Shown piece by piece: positions 16,871-26,758 of a DNA stretch of 30,865 nucleotides. The DNA comes from Gammaproteobacteria bacterium (lineage in GTDB: Bacteria > Pseudomonadota > Gammaproteobacteria > GRL18): positions 1 through 30,865 of the forward strand of contig JAGLFC010000098.1 of the NCBI GenBank assembly GCA_023144715.1, in the 5' to 3' direction. The stretch's first letter is position 1; the number at the start of each line of letters is the position of its first letter. A program made the translations under genes and the position numbers. A model generated the notes under the pieces. The model had not been told where the DNA came from, did no database searches, and saw only the letters and a list, made by a program, of their open reading frames with translations.

Positions 16871-18109
16871 TTATACTTTAGCAAAGATTAAAGTGCCATT
16901 AGTACCACCAAAACCAAATGAATTGGAAATAGCATAATCAATTTTTCTTTCTTTTGCCACTAAGGGTGCATAATCCAAATCACACGCATCACTAGGATTG
17001 TCTAAATTAATGGTCGGCGGTATGACTTGATCACGTAGTGATAAGGCGGTAAAAATTGCTTCAATACCCCCAGCAGCACCCAGTAAATGCCCTGTCATGG
17101 ATTTTGTTGAACTCATGGTTAATTGATACGCATGATCACCAAAGGTACGTTTAGCAGCATCAGTTTCAGCCTGATCACCCGCGGGTGTAGAAGTACCATG
17201 AGCATTAATATAATCAATTTGTTCAGGATTTAAACCTGCATTATTCAGTGCTGAAACCATACAGCGACTGGCACCCTCACCCCCTTTTGAAGGCAAGGTC
17301 ATGTGAAAAGCATCACCACTCATACCAAAGCCCAAGACTTCAGCATACATATTAGCCCCTCGTGCCTTAGCATGTTCATATTCTTCTAATACCACCACAC
17401 CCGCACCATCGCTCAAGACAAAACCATCACGATCTCGATCCCAAGGACGAGAAGCCGCTTGTGGATCATCATTACGAGTTGACAGAGCCTTTGCTGAAGC
17501 AAAACCAGCCAAACCTGTATGAGAGGAAGCCATTTCTGCTCCTCCAGCAACCATTACATCGGCATCACCGTATTCAATAATGCGTGCCGCATCACCAATG
17601 CTATGAGTGCCTGTTGCACAGGCCGTTGCGGTGGATAGATTAGGTCCTTTTAAGCCATATTTAACGGATAAATTACCTGAAATCATATTAATAATATTAC
17701 TGGGTACATAAAAAGGAGAAATTTTTCGAGGTCCCCCTTTTAAGAAAGTCGCATGACCTTTTTCGATACCAGAAACACCACCAATACCCGAGCCGATATG
17801 AACCCCTATTTTCCATGAATTTTCATCAGTGATTTCAAGTCCTGAATCTTCAATTGCCTGAATACCTGCGGCCATACCATAATGCATAAAAATATCCATT
17901 TTTTTAGCGTCTTTAGGGCTTAAATAATCATGAATATTAAAATTTCTGATTGAACCACCAAATTTTACAGTATATTTTTCTGTATCAATATGATCGATTG
18001 GCTGGATACCACTTTTACCTGCCAAAATATTTGCCCAAGAATCCGCGACATTTAAGCCTACAGGAGTCACCATCCCTACTCCTGTAATCACTACTCTTCT
18101 CTTAGTCAA
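16871..18109 (-). CDS. fabF: beta-ketoacyl-ACP synthase II
   Basis: FabF condenses malonyl-ACP with acyl-ACP in fatty-acid elongation. The 412-residue protein has the catalytic Cys164 in TATACATGTHS and the two active-site histidines in NAHGTSTPAGD and GHLLGAAGG, followed by the C-terminal NSFGFGGTN loop. The start codon is TTG (18109-18107), supported by a strong GGAGG six bases upstream and by the conserved opening TKRRVVITGVG. It is downstream of acpP with a hairpin between them. Confidence 0.97.
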   Translation of the reverse strand: MTKRRVVITGVGMVTPVGLNVADSWANILAGKSGIQPIDHIDTEKYTVKFGGSIRNFNIHDYLSPKDAKKMDIFMHYGMAAGIQAIEDSGLEITDENSWKIGVHIGSGIGGVSGIEKGHATFLKGGPRKISPFYVPSNIINMISGNLSVKYGLKGPNLSTATACATGTHSIGDAARIIEYGDADVMVAGGAEMASSHTGLAGFASAKALSTRNDDPQAASRPWDRDRDGFVLSDGAGVVVLEEYEHAKARGANMYAEVLGFGMSGDAFHMTLPSKGGEGASRCMVSALNNAGLNPEQIDYINAHGTSTPAGDQAETDAAKRTFGDHAYQLTMSSTKSMTGHLLGAAGGIEAIFTALSLRDQVIPPTINLDNPSDACDLDYAPLVAKERKIDYAISNSFGFGGTNGTLIFAKV

Positions 18110-18130
18110 AGACTACCTCCAAAAAAATTA

Positions 18131-18180
18131 AAGCCGATTTTTCATAGTGTTTAATAAACAACACCACTTAGAATCGGCTT
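18131..18180 (-). terminator. hairpin between acpP and fabF (partial terminator or processing site)
   Basis: AAGCCGATT (18131-18139) and AATCGGCTT (18172-18180) pair perfectly over 9 bases, with an inner GTGTT/AACAC pairing. On the minus strand the stem is followed by TAATTTTTTT just before the fabF ribosome site. This fits a leaky terminator that lowers fabF relative to the abundant acpP transcript. Confidence 0.7.
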
Positions 18181-18251
18181 CATAAAATATTCTATATTAT
18201 TGCTATTAACCGTCTTGATGCTACAGATAAAACAATAGTGACTATCTACAA

Positions 18252-18485
18252 TTATGTGTTAGCTGTAATATAATCAATTGCTGATTGAACTGTTGTAATC
18301 TTTTCAGCTTCTTCATCAGGAATTTCAGTGCCAAATTCCTCTTCTAAAGCCATAACGAGTTCAACAGTATCTAAAGAATCCGCACCTAATTCATCAACAA
18401 ATGATGCTTTTGGCTTTACTTCTTCTTCTTTAACACCCAATTGTTCAACAACAATTTTAGCGACTCTCTCTTCAACAGTACTCAT
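18252..18485 (-). CDS. acpP: acyl carrier protein
   Basis: This is a 77-residue acidic carrier protein that holds growing acyl chains. The phosphopantetheine attachment serine is S37 in DELGADSLDTVELVM. The ATG at 18485 (MSTVEERVAKIV) is chosen because it matches the family N-terminus and has GGAG upstream; a longer reading from 18551 adds 22 atypical residues. fabD and fabG, often upstream of acpP, are not here; the 234-base gap upstream instead leads to a c-di-GMP gene. Confidence 0.97.
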   Translation of the reverse strand: MSTVEERVAKIVVEQLGVKEEEVKPKASFVDELGADSLDTVELVMALEEEFGTEIPDEEAEKITTVQSAIDYITANT

Positions 18486-18521
18486 TTTTTTAAAATCTCC
18501 ATTATTCTTTGTAACACTTAA

Positions 18522-18527
18522 ATTATA
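18522..18527 (-). promoter_or_regulatory. candidate -10 box for acpP
   Basis: The minus strand reads GGGTATAATTT about 37 bases before the acpP ATG, a perfect TATAAT. No good -35 hexamer is visible at 16-18 bases. The rest of 18528-18719 is AT-rich and I see no gene in it. Confidence 0.45.
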
Positions 18528-18719
18528 CCCTTTATAATTAATTAAAAGCACAAATGGTAAACTTAGTGTGTTTATTTATGTGACGCTATTCTAGTGAAAT
18601 CTAGTCAGATATACTAGTATTAGATGCTAATATTTTTATATTTATGGTCATTTATACCGCTATAGATACATTAAAGCACAAAGAATAGCCACTCATAGTC
18701 TCAATTTTTATTAAAAATA

Positions 18720-20642
18720 TTATTTATATTGAGCAATCAGTGGACAAGGTTTTGCAATCAAAAAACCTTGTATATAATCAATACCAATTTGATCAAGGCT
18801 TTCTAAGGTTTGTTGATCTTCAACATATTCAGCAATAGTTTTAACATCCATGACTTGGGCAATTTCATGGATCATACGCACCATGACCTCATCAACCGCA
18901 TCATGAGAAATATTATGCACAAATTGTCCATCAATTTTTATATAATCAAAAGGCAGTGCTTTAAGATAAGAAAAAGAACTAAAACCTGAACCAAAATCAT
19001 CCAGTAAAATACCACAGCCTATATTATGCATACGTTCTACAAACGTTTTTGCCACACTCAGATTATCAATAGCAGCCGTTTCCGTAATTTCAAAACATAA
19101 TTTTTCTGCAATGAGATCATTGTCTAGTAACAGTGATTCAATCCGATCAGGCAAATCAGGATCGGTTAATGATTGTCCTGAAAGATTAATCGTATAACGA
19201 CCTTTAAAATTACCATTTTTATGTTGACTTAAATAAGCAATAGTATGTTCTATTACCCACACATCAATTTTTTTCATCACACCATAGCGTTCCGCAGGTG
19301 TAATAAATAATGCTGGAGAAATAATGGTGCCATCTTCATCTTTCATACGAATCAATATTTCCCTTAATGGTGTTAAGGTCGCATGGCTTGGTGTGGGTGT
19401 AATAGATTGAAAGAACAGTAAAAAATGATCATTTTTTAATGCTTTATTGATACGTGGTAGCCAATTCATCGCCTCTTTTTGATGTTTTAATGATTGATCA
19501 TCCTTTTCATAAATAAAAACTGCATTACGTCCAGATTCTTTGGCTTGAAGACAGGCGAGATCAATCGCCAACATAACATCTTGTAACGTTTTCATATCTT
19601 CATCAATCATTGCTAGACCAATGCTGATCCCTACATCAAACGCCTTAGATTCCCATTCAAAGCGAAAGTCTTGAACTTTTGTTAAAATTCGATACGCAAT
19701 ATCCACAGCCGTTTGATAGGACATATTCCATAACAAAATACCAAATTCATCGCCACCAAGGCGAGCAAGAAAGTCATTTTCCCTGAGTTCAGACGCTAAC
19801 AAACCTGAAATAATGGTTAATAATTTATCACCTGCGGCATGACCTCCTGTATCATTGACGAGCTTAAAACGATCCAAATCTAAATATAATGCCGTATGAG
19901 TATTTTTATTAATCTGTGTATATTCCAACATCACTTCAAGCTGATTTTCAAACGCAACACGATTATAAAGCCCTGTTAAATTATCATGATTTAATTGATA
20001 AGTCAGTTTATCGGTCAATTGATGCTCAGTACTCACGTCACGTAATACAATGACTAATCCTGATTCTTTTTCTTGAAAATTAATAGACGATACTTTAATG
20101 GTCACAATCACATCACTATCAGGGTGATTGACTCTTAAATCAAAGGTATTATCTTGTAATAAATAGTCTTTCAAAAATTGATGCGTATCAATATTAACCC
20201 CTTGATTGTCTTTAAATAAGGTGAGTACATCATTCAAGTGCAAGTCAATCGCCTCATTATTATCATAGCCGATCAATATTTCTGAACTTGGATTTAAAAA
20301 TTGTACAATACCTTGATTATTAATGACAATCACCGCATCACTCATTGAACTTAATATACTTTTAGCCTGATTGCGTTGCCGATCCACTTCCAATTTTGCT
20401 TGCTGAAGCTCTTTAAGTGACAGGCTATGTTTACGCCAATATAAAAATAAAACAATAATTAATAGAGTAATTGAGCTGTGTAATAAAAAATGACCATTTT
20501 CCAATAAATGGCTATTCGATGTGCCTCTATAATCATTTACTATAAGAAAAAGAGAGATAATAAAAAAAATGAGAAAGCTTATACTAAAAGGATGAATATT
20601 ATCCAAAAACTTAATTTTTTTTAAATAATGTGTAAACTTCAT
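18720..20642 (-). CDS. membrane PAS-GGDEF-EAL c-di-GMP enzyme
   Basis: The 640-residue protein has two N-terminal membrane helices (about 20-36 and 52-69), a PAS domain (95-205), a GGDEF domain and an EAL domain. GGDEF (296-300) is intact with an RxxD inhibitory site (R287-D290). The EAL domain keeps the expected catalytic residues: E428 in EIL (in place of EAL), N486, E518, D548-D549, K569, E605 and Q625. Both synthesis and breakdown of c-di-GMP are therefore possible. The ATG at 20642 with AGAGG upstream is preferred; starting at 20693 would add 17 residues and overlap the preceding gene. It follows the TPP enzyme by 10 bases. Confidence 0.92.
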   Translation of the reverse strand: MKFTHYLKKIKFLDNIHPFSISFLIFFIISLFLIVNDYRGTSNSHLLENGHFLLHSSITLLIIVLFLYWRKHSLSLKELQQAKLEVDRQRNQAKSILSSMSDAVIVINNQGIVQFLNPSSEILIGYDNNEAIDLHLNDVLTLFKDNQGVNIDTHQFLKDYLLQDNTFDLRVNHPDSDVIVTIKVSSINFQEKESGLVIVLRDVSTEHQLTDKLTYQLNHDNLTGLYNRVAFENQLEVMLEYTQINKNTHTALYLDLDRFKLVNDTGGHAAGDKLLTIISGLLASELRENDFLARLGGDEFGILLWNMSYQTAVDIAYRILTKVQDFRFEWESKAFDVGISIGLAMIDEDMKTLQDVMLAIDLACLQAKESGRNAVFIYEKDDQSLKHQKEAMNWLPRINKALKNDHFLLFFQSITPTPSHATLTPLREILIRMKDEDGTIISPALFITPAERYGVMKKIDVWVIEHTIAYLSQHKNGNFKGRYTINLSGQSLTDPDLPDRIESLLLDNDLIAEKLCFEITETAAIDNLSVAKTFVERMHNIGCGILLDDFGSGFSSFSYLKALPFDYIKIDGQFVHNISHDAVDEVMVRMIHEIAQVMDVKTIAEYVEDQQTLESLDQIGIDYIQGFLIAKPCPLIAQYK

Positions 20643-20652
20643 GACCAAGCCT

Positions 20653-22341
20653 CTAACGGTTGGATGTGTAACCGGGAAAAGTATCTTTATCAATCATAAT
20701 TTCAATTAGATTAATACAACTATGGCAATCTATTCGAGGCAATAAGCCTTCTAAATCACTTTCTGATCGAACAAGATAATGATGAATACCAAAAGAACGT
20801 GCTAAGAGTGCATAATCTGGATTGATAAAATCACAATTAATATAACGTTCATCATATTGCTGAAACTGATTCTTTCGGATCAGACCCATTGTAGCATTAT
20901 TAAAGAGTACAATCGTCAGAGGCAGTTGATAATTAACAGCCGTCATGATCTCCATACAACACATTTGAAAACCACCATCGCCAATAATAGCAAACGGTAT
21001 TTTATTATTAGCAAAACGTGCACCAATTGCTGCGGGTATTGCATGACCTAATGAAGAAATACCTGAATTGGAATAATAATTATTTTCTGAGGAGACATTA
21101 AAAAAATTCTGAGCAAAAATAATATTATCATCAAACACCATAATATCTTTTTTAAAGTGTGTTTCTAACTCTTGAAAAAATAATGCCACTAACGGAAAAC
21201 GCTCATACAGTTCTGATAATTTAGAACGCGATTGCTCACAACACTCCATTTTATACTCATGAAAAGAGGCGGTGAGTATTTTAGAATTAATTTTGTGTGT
21301 GTTTAGCAATGCCCGTAATTGACTATTAAGGGGTGTTAAAATCAATCGAATATCAGCCAATACCGCCAAATCTGCTTTAAATACCTTCTCTAATTGTTCC
21401 CTATTATTATCAATTTGAATAATTTTTTTGCCCTTTAATAAGGCATCATTCCACACATAGCTAGTGCGTTCATTAAAGCTTGCACCCAAAAAAATAATCA
21501 GATCCGCTTGCTCTAAAATATACTGATACGCCCCACCATAAGAAGTCACCCCCAAACTGCCCAAGGACAATTTTTCTTGCTCTGCGACAACGCCCTTGCC
21601 TTTCAAACTAGAGGTCACAGGAATATTCATCAGTTCACTTAACTGGGCGACCTGTGACTGAGCTGATGACATTAAACAACCATTGCCTGCCACAATAATA
21701 GGTGCAGAGGCCGCAGTAAGTAACTGAATAAATGCCTCTGAGTGATCATTATGATGAAATGCCCCTGAGCAAGACAGATGTTTTTTAAAGTGAATAGCAT
21801 CAAGCAATGTGTCATCGACTAATTCTGTTTGCACATTAAAGGGAAAACTCAAAAGCACCGGCCCTGAGGTATCACTGAGCAGTATTTTAGCGGCACGATT
21901 GAGGACATTGGCAAGATAATCAGTACGTTCTACTAATTTGCTATACAGTGTAATGCTATCAAAAAGAACATTTTGATCCAGACTGCCTCCTTCTCCAGAG
22001 CTTTCTTGCAGACCCCCTTTACCAAAAATATGGGTCGATGTCTCACCCGTAATCACTAATATGGCTTGCTTATCGACATAAGCATTGGCAATACCTGTCA
22101 CAAGATTAGTAGCACCGGGCCCTGCCGTTGTAATACACGCCGAAATTTGCCCAGAAGCTCGGGCATAACCACCTGCCATAAACGAAGCACCCTGCTCATG
22201 TTTTGCTAGAATACTTTGTATATTAGAATGATATAAACTATCATAAACAGGTAAAATATGTGCACCTGGCATACCAAAAACATGGCTTATGCCCAGTTGC
22301 TCCATAAAGCGGACAATCAGATCACTTACAGAAATTTTCAT
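20653..22341 (-). CDS. acetolactate synthase-like TPP-dependent enzyme
   Basis: This 562-residue protein is a full three-domain thiamine-diphosphate enzyme of the acetolactate synthase large-subunit family. E49 in AKHEQGASFMAGGYAR is the cofactor-activating glutamate; TAGPGATN follows; the C-terminal GDGGFQMCCMEIMTA to NN stretch is the TPP/Mg motif. The middle domain has GNGCLMSS and GSLGVTSYGGA. No regulatory IlvN/IlvH subunit gene or other branched-chain gene is adjacent; instead it is followed by a GGDEF-EAL gene. It may be a catabolic acetolactate synthase, or a decarboxylase or carboligase of other substrate; sequence alone does not decide. Confidence 0.8.
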   Translation of the reverse strand: MKISVSDLIVRFMEQLGISHVFGMPGAHILPVYDSLYHSNIQSILAKHEQGASFMAGGYARASGQISACITTAGPGATNLVTGIANAYVDKQAILVITGETSTHIFGKGGLQESSGEGGSLDQNVLFDSITLYSKLVERTDYLANVLNRAAKILLSDTSGPVLLSFPFNVQTELVDDTLLDAIHFKKHLSCSGAFHHNDHSEAFIQLLTAASAPIIVAGNGCLMSSAQSQVAQLSELMNIPVTSSLKGKGVVAEQEKLSLGSLGVTSYGGAYQYILEQADLIIFLGASFNERTSYVWNDALLKGKKIIQIDNNREQLEKVFKADLAVLADIRLILTPLNSQLRALLNTHKINSKILTASFHEYKMECCEQSRSKLSELYERFPLVALFFQELETHFKKDIMVFDDNIIFAQNFFNVSSENNYYSNSGISSLGHAIPAAIGARFANNKIPFAIIGDGGFQMCCMEIMTAVNYQLPLTIVLFNNATMGLIRKNQFQQYDERYINCDFINPDYALLARSFGIHHYLVRSESDLEGLLPRIDCHSCINLIEIMIDKDTFPGYTSNR

Positions 22342-22470
22342 AAAATATCAGCACATATTACTTAATTAAACAGTTTGATATTATATTTTTTTTACGCATC
22401 AACTACAACCGCCACTAAAAATAGTTATTGGATGATTATTAAAGAGTGTGCAATAGGAATTCACCGTCCA

Positions 22471-23727
22471 ATGAAGATTCTTCATACCTCAGACTGGCAT
22501 CTTGGTCGTTCATTATACGGAAAAAAACGTTATCCTGAATTTACTGCCTTTTTAGAATGGCTTGTTCAGACCATAGAAACAGAAAAAATTGATATTTTAC
22601 TGATTGCAGGTGATGTTTTTGATACCAGTACACCCAGTAATTTAGCACAAAAATTATACTATCAATGTTTATCTAAAATAGCAGTTTCTCATTGCCGTCA
22701 TATTGTCATTATTGCAGGTAATCATGATTCCCCTTCGTTTCTTTGTGCGCCACAAACGTTACTGAACACCTTAAATGTCTATGTCGTCGGTGCAATCAGT
22801 GATGATCCTGCTGATGAAGTGATTGTTCTTAATAATCAACAATTAGACGCTGAAGCGATTATTTGTGCCATTCCCTACCTGAGAGATAAGGACATTCGTC
22901 GTATTGAATCAGGGGAAAGTATTGATGATAAAAATCATAAACTCATTGAAGGAGTGCGTAAACATTATCATACAGTATGTGCCATAGCCGAACAAAAGCA
23001 ACAAGCACTGAACACTCAAAATAAAAACAATACCATTCCCATTATTGCCATGGGGCATCTTTTTACCGCAGGTGGTCAAACAACCCAAGGCGATGGTGTA
23101 AGAGAACTGTATGTGGGTTCTTTAGCCCATATCAGCGGTGCTATTTTTCCAGACGCTATTGATTATTTGGCTTTAGGTCATTTACATATTGCCCAACGTG
23201 TGGGTGGTATGGATCATATTCGTTATAGTGGCTCTCCTATTGCAATGGGTTATGGCGAAGCCAAACAAATAAAAAAAGTGCTTATTGTCTCATTCAATCA
23301 AAAAACACCTCAGGTACAGGCACTGGATGTCCCCTGCTTCCAAGCATTAGAACGGATCAGTGGTTCATTAGAGACAATTCAAAGTAGAATTGAACAACTG
23401 AAAGATGCTCATAGTAATGTGTGGCTAGAAATTGAATATACAGGTACACAATTGATAACGAATCTTCATGAATTATTGGAAGAGTCTTTAGAAAAGAGTG
23501 CCATTGAAATTCGTTGCATTAAAAATAAACGCACCAGTGAACGTATTCTCCACCGTATTCATCAACATGAAACATTAGATGATCTCAATGAATATGAAGT
23601 ATTTGAACGCTGTCTTGATGGCTCTAATAGAGTCTCTGAAATAAGCTCTGAAGAACGTTTAGAAATAATAGAATCGTATCACGACATCATTAATACATTG
23701 CATGAAGAAGACAGTAATGCTGAATAA
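22471..23727 (+). CDS. sbcD: exonuclease subunit SbcD
   Basis: This 418-residue Mre11-family nuclease subunit normally works with the SbcC ATPase to cut DNA hairpins and ends. Phosphoesterase motifs are all visible: D8-x-H10 (SDWHLG), GDVFD (D48), GNHD (84-86), a later MGH, and LGHLH. The start at 22471 gives the canonical MKILHTSDWHLG; an ORF open from 22375 would add 32 non-homologous residues. AGGAA lies 11 bases before the ATG. sbcC is not next to it: its TAA (23725-23727) directly abuts the stop of the convergent kinase gene. It is divergent from the TPP enzyme across 129 bases that must hold both promoters. Confidence 0.93.
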   Translation: MKILHTSDWHLGRSLYGKKRYPEFTAFLEWLVQTIETEKIDILLIAGDVFDTSTPSNLAQKLYYQCLSKIAVSHCRHIVIIAGNHDSPSFLCAPQTLLNTLNVYVVGAISDDPADEVIVLNNQQLDAEAIICAIPYLRDKDIRRIESGESIDDKNHKLIEGVRKHYHTVCAIAEQKQQALNTQNKNNTIPIIAMGHLFTAGGQTTQGDGVRELYVGSLAHISGAIFPDAIDYLALGHLHIAQRVGGMDHIRYSGSPIAMGYGEAKQIKKVLIVSFNQKTPQVQALDVPCFQALERISGSLETIQSRIEQLKDAHSNVWLEIEYTGTQLITNLHELLEESLEKSAIEIRCIKNKRTSERILHRIHQHETLDDLNEYEVFERCLDGSNRVSEISSEERLEIIESYHDIINTLHEEDSNAE

Positions 23728-25560
23728 TTATCCCCTTAAATCAATCCAAAAAGTACTGCCTTCGCCCACTACGCTATCCACACCAATTTTACCCTTCATC
23801 ATTTCAACCAAATTTTTAGTAATGGTTAAGCCAATACCTGTTCCCTCAATATTTTTATGACAATTAAGGCGTTTAAAAGGTGAAAATAATTGCTTAATTT
23901 CCTCTGCATTTAAACCTTTACCTGTATCTGTAATGGTAATATGCAAGAATTGTTTATCATCATATTTTTCTAGCAATTTAGCATCCAGTATAATTTTTCC
24001 TGGCCGACTATTATATTTTATTGCATTAGAAAGCAAATTAATCAATACTTGTTTGAGATGTCTTCTATCCGCATAAATATAACAAACATCCACACTAACC
24101 CTATTAATTAATTCAATTTTTTGCTCGTGTAATTGACCACTGAGTAATTGTAGACATTCTTCCAACACTTCTTGAAGTATAATCTTTTCGATACACACCT
24201 TTGTTTTTCCTGATTCAATCCTTGCAAGATCCAAGAGTTCATTGATCAATGCTAATAAATGATGACCTGCATGTAATATTTCTTTCACATGATCTTTTTG
24301 AGTCGTTATTAAGTTATCATTTTTTATCTCAAGCATTTGTGCAAAACCAAGAATCGCATTCATAGGGGTGCGTAATTCATGACTCATCTGAGATAAAAAT
24401 TCTGACTTTGAGCGATTGGCTTTTTCAGCTTCTTCTTTTGCCGAAACTAGATCATGAGTGCGTTCCGCAATTGTTTGTTCAAAATCATTATGCAAACGAT
24501 TTAATTCATCACCCATATTATTAAAACTATGCACAAGTAACCTAATTTCATCATTATTGGTGTTTGTATACAGTCTTTTATAAACGCCGTTACGTGAAAG
24601 ATTATTCATTGCTTGAGTTAATAATTCAATAGATCGCGTATATTTTCTAATCACTCCATAAATTAATAAGAGTGCAAACATAAGACTGATTATAAAAACA
24701 ACAATTTTTTTATTTAATATATTATATTTTTCTTGCTTTATATGATCATAAGGATAAGCAAATAAAATTGAACCTGAGATCAATGTTTCAATCAGATGTA
24801 ATGGTTTGACCGTCACAATATAGGCTTTTTCTTTATAAATAATTTCTAACATATTATCAGGATTGCGTAATAATTTTTGATAGTTCAAATAAGAAACAGG
24901 CAAGGCCTCTAAATTTTTATGACCCCCCCATTTTGTCGCACTCATAATGGCACTATTACCCACAAAGGCAATTTCCAATGGTGTATTATTTTTTATATTG
25001 TCCAAAAATGTATCATTAATAAAATAGCCTACTAATAATAGGCCTGTTACTGTATTATTGTTTTTAATCAGTGCTGAGGAATAGATAATAAAGGTCTCTT
25101 TTTCACGTGCTATTTTAGTTATTTGACTATGTGTTTTTAATGTTTGTTTCACAATAGAATGATACTCTAAAGAATCACCCACACTATATTCACTGCCTGT
25201 TTGTGCTAAAACAACCGCGTGTTCATCCAGAAGAATCGCCACATCAGCAGACATCTTACTTTTTTCGAGTGTTAAAAGCGTGGATAATTTTTGTGTATTA
25301 TAGTGATCAATATTTTGAAAATTAAGTTGATTAGAGAGCATTTCTTTTGCACACATCTGTGATGTTTTCGCAATAAAATCAATAAAATTCTCTGTGGTAT
25401 TATAAGCCACCTTAAAATCATCAATGAGTCCTGTTTCTATTTTTTGATTCATCATACGATGGCTTAACAGTAAGTTAAGACTAAACGTAAAGAACAAGAC
25501 AATAGATGTTAAAAAAAACATTTTAAACATTATTTTTTTATAAAAAGGGATTGATTTCAT
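23728..25560 (-). CDS. membrane sensor histidine kinase (Cache-like sensor, HAMP, HisKA, HATPase)
   Basis: A 610-residue kinase. Membrane helices at about 11-33 and 285-304 flank a periplasmic region of about 250 residues with Cache-like features (ILLDEHAVVLAQTG; TGLLLVGYFI). HAMP (305-357) and a coiled coil lead to the HisKA box SHELRTPMNAILGF with phosphoacceptor H394. The ATPase has N512 (LLSNAIKYN), DTGKGL (545-550) and GTGIGL (573-578). No receiver domain or response-regulator gene is nearby, so it is an orphan. It lies 4 bases downstream of the multiheme cytochrome gene, which suggests a shared transcript and a link to respiration (inference). Confidence 0.9.
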   Translation of the reverse strand: MKSIPFYKKIMFKMFFLTSIVLFFTFSLNLLLSHRMMNQKIETGLIDDFKVAYNTTENFIDFIAKTSQMCAKEMLSNQLNFQNIDHYNTQKLSTLLTLEKSKMSADVAILLDEHAVVLAQTGSEYSVGDSLEYHSIVKQTLKTHSQITKIAREKETFIIYSSALIKNNNTVTGLLLVGYFINDTFLDNIKNNTPLEIAFVGNSAIMSATKWGGHKNLEALPVSYLNYQKLLRNPDNMLEIIYKEKAYIVTVKPLHLIETLISGSILFAYPYDHIKQEKYNILNKKIVVFIISLMFALLLIYGVIRKYTRSIELLTQAMNNLSRNGVYKRLYTNTNNDEIRLLVHSFNNMGDELNRLHNDFEQTIAERTHDLVSAKEEAEKANRSKSEFLSQMSHELRTPMNAILGFAQMLEIKNDNLITTQKDHVKEILHAGHHLLALINELLDLARIESGKTKVCIEKIILQEVLEECLQLLSGQLHEQKIELINRVSVDVCYIYADRRHLKQVLINLLSNAIKYNSRPGKIILDAKLLEKYDDKQFLHITITDTGKGLNAEEIKQLFSPFKRLNCHKNIEGTGIGLTITKNLVEMMKGKIGVDSVVGEGSTFWIDLRG

Positions 25561-25564
25561 CTGC

Positions 25565-26758
25565 TTAATTAGTCACATTAGGTATTAAATGTTCAGATTT
25601 ATCTTTATTTTTATAAAACTGTTCATATTCATCAATTGCCCATTGAGTCGTTTTATCGGCATGACAACCACCATTTTGACATGAATTTGGCATACCATAT
25701 TTGAGCGTCGCCTGAGGTGGAATAATCCTAAAAGCATGACTCCTTAAACTAAACTCTCCGCCTGCTTGAATAATTTTAGGCATGTGACAATCCACACAGC
25801 TCACATGCTCTGCTGGGCATGGAAAATGTTGTTTATGTTCCTTCATAGTGTGAGTATCCTTAGTATGACATTCTTGGCATTGATCAGCCATTATTTGATT
25901 CCTATTTTCAATTCCAGATTGGTGGGGATCATGGCACACCACACAAGTAATATCATCTTGTGCATTATCTAAAGTGGGTAAGATCCGTTTCTTTTTATCA
26001 CCTTGATGATCATTATGACGTTTTGCAATAATATAATCACCACTATGACATTGTAAGCAGGTATCATTAGGTGTTGAGCCCGTGACACAATTCACCCTTC
26101 TTTTTATACGTAAGTTTTTTAATGAACGTGCATGACCCGAGCGAGCAAAATCAGCATATTCCTGATGTTTATTTTTAGAGACACCATTCCCCCACCAATA
26201 TTGATTGTTTTTATCATTTTTGGGTGTTGTTTGCTGAAAATTTTTATTTAATGCTTGAGCGGGTAAATATTCAACAGGAAAATTAAATTGAATCTTAGTT
26301 TGATGACTGATAATTTTATTTTCAATCCCTCGGCTATGGCATTGCCCACATACTGCTGATTTTATTGAAAGAGCAATATCAACCTCATTGGCAATGATTT
26401 TCTTTTGAGACGCTGAATAATGACATACTTTACAGGAAAAATTCATTAAAAGTTGTTTGTTTTCTAGGTGCTTACTTGCAGGACCGTGACAGGATTCACA
26501 GCCCACACCATATTCATTAAAATCACCTGTATTAATATTAAGTCCTGTGGTGTGACAGCCATCACATTTTTGATTAAGAGGGGTTTCTCGCCATGTTTTT
26601 TCTTTATAAGGAATCCATTCTTGTGTTAATACCATCCACTTGGCAGGAAAAGGATAAAACTGCCCTTCAATTTCTCTTGCAAATACTTGTTCCCATTTGC
26701 CACCGATAATGACTTCAATATCTTGTTTATCAAAACGAACAAAATCAGGCTTATTCTT
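25565..26758 (-). pseudogene. multiheme cytochrome c, C-terminal part after a frameshift
   Basis: This reading frame holds most of a multiheme c-type cytochrome, a periplasmic electron carrier or reductase. It has eight CXXCH motifs (CDGCH, CESCH, CKVCH, CGQCH, CLQCH, CVVCH, CQECH, CVDCH) and a final CX4CH (CQNGGCH). The frame is open well upstream of its first Met (26635): the codons read KNKPDFVRFDKQ, then IGGKWEQVFAREIEG, then FPAKW, typical of the region after the first heme in this family. It therefore continues the 26757-26996 frame through a +1 shift near 26757-26762. With the upstream part the protein would have about 476 residues and 10 heme sites. Reading from the Met at 26635 alone would lack a signal peptide, so as written it would not be exported. 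Confidence 0.8.

Noticed and set aside
18486..18551. 22-residue N-terminal extension of ACP
   Set aside because: ACP begins MSTVEERV; the extension covers the TATAAT box and the ribosome site.
22375..22470. 32-residue N-terminal extension of SbcD
   Set aside because: The canonical SbcD start MKILHTSDWHLG is at 22471; the extension is not family-like and lies in the promoter gap.
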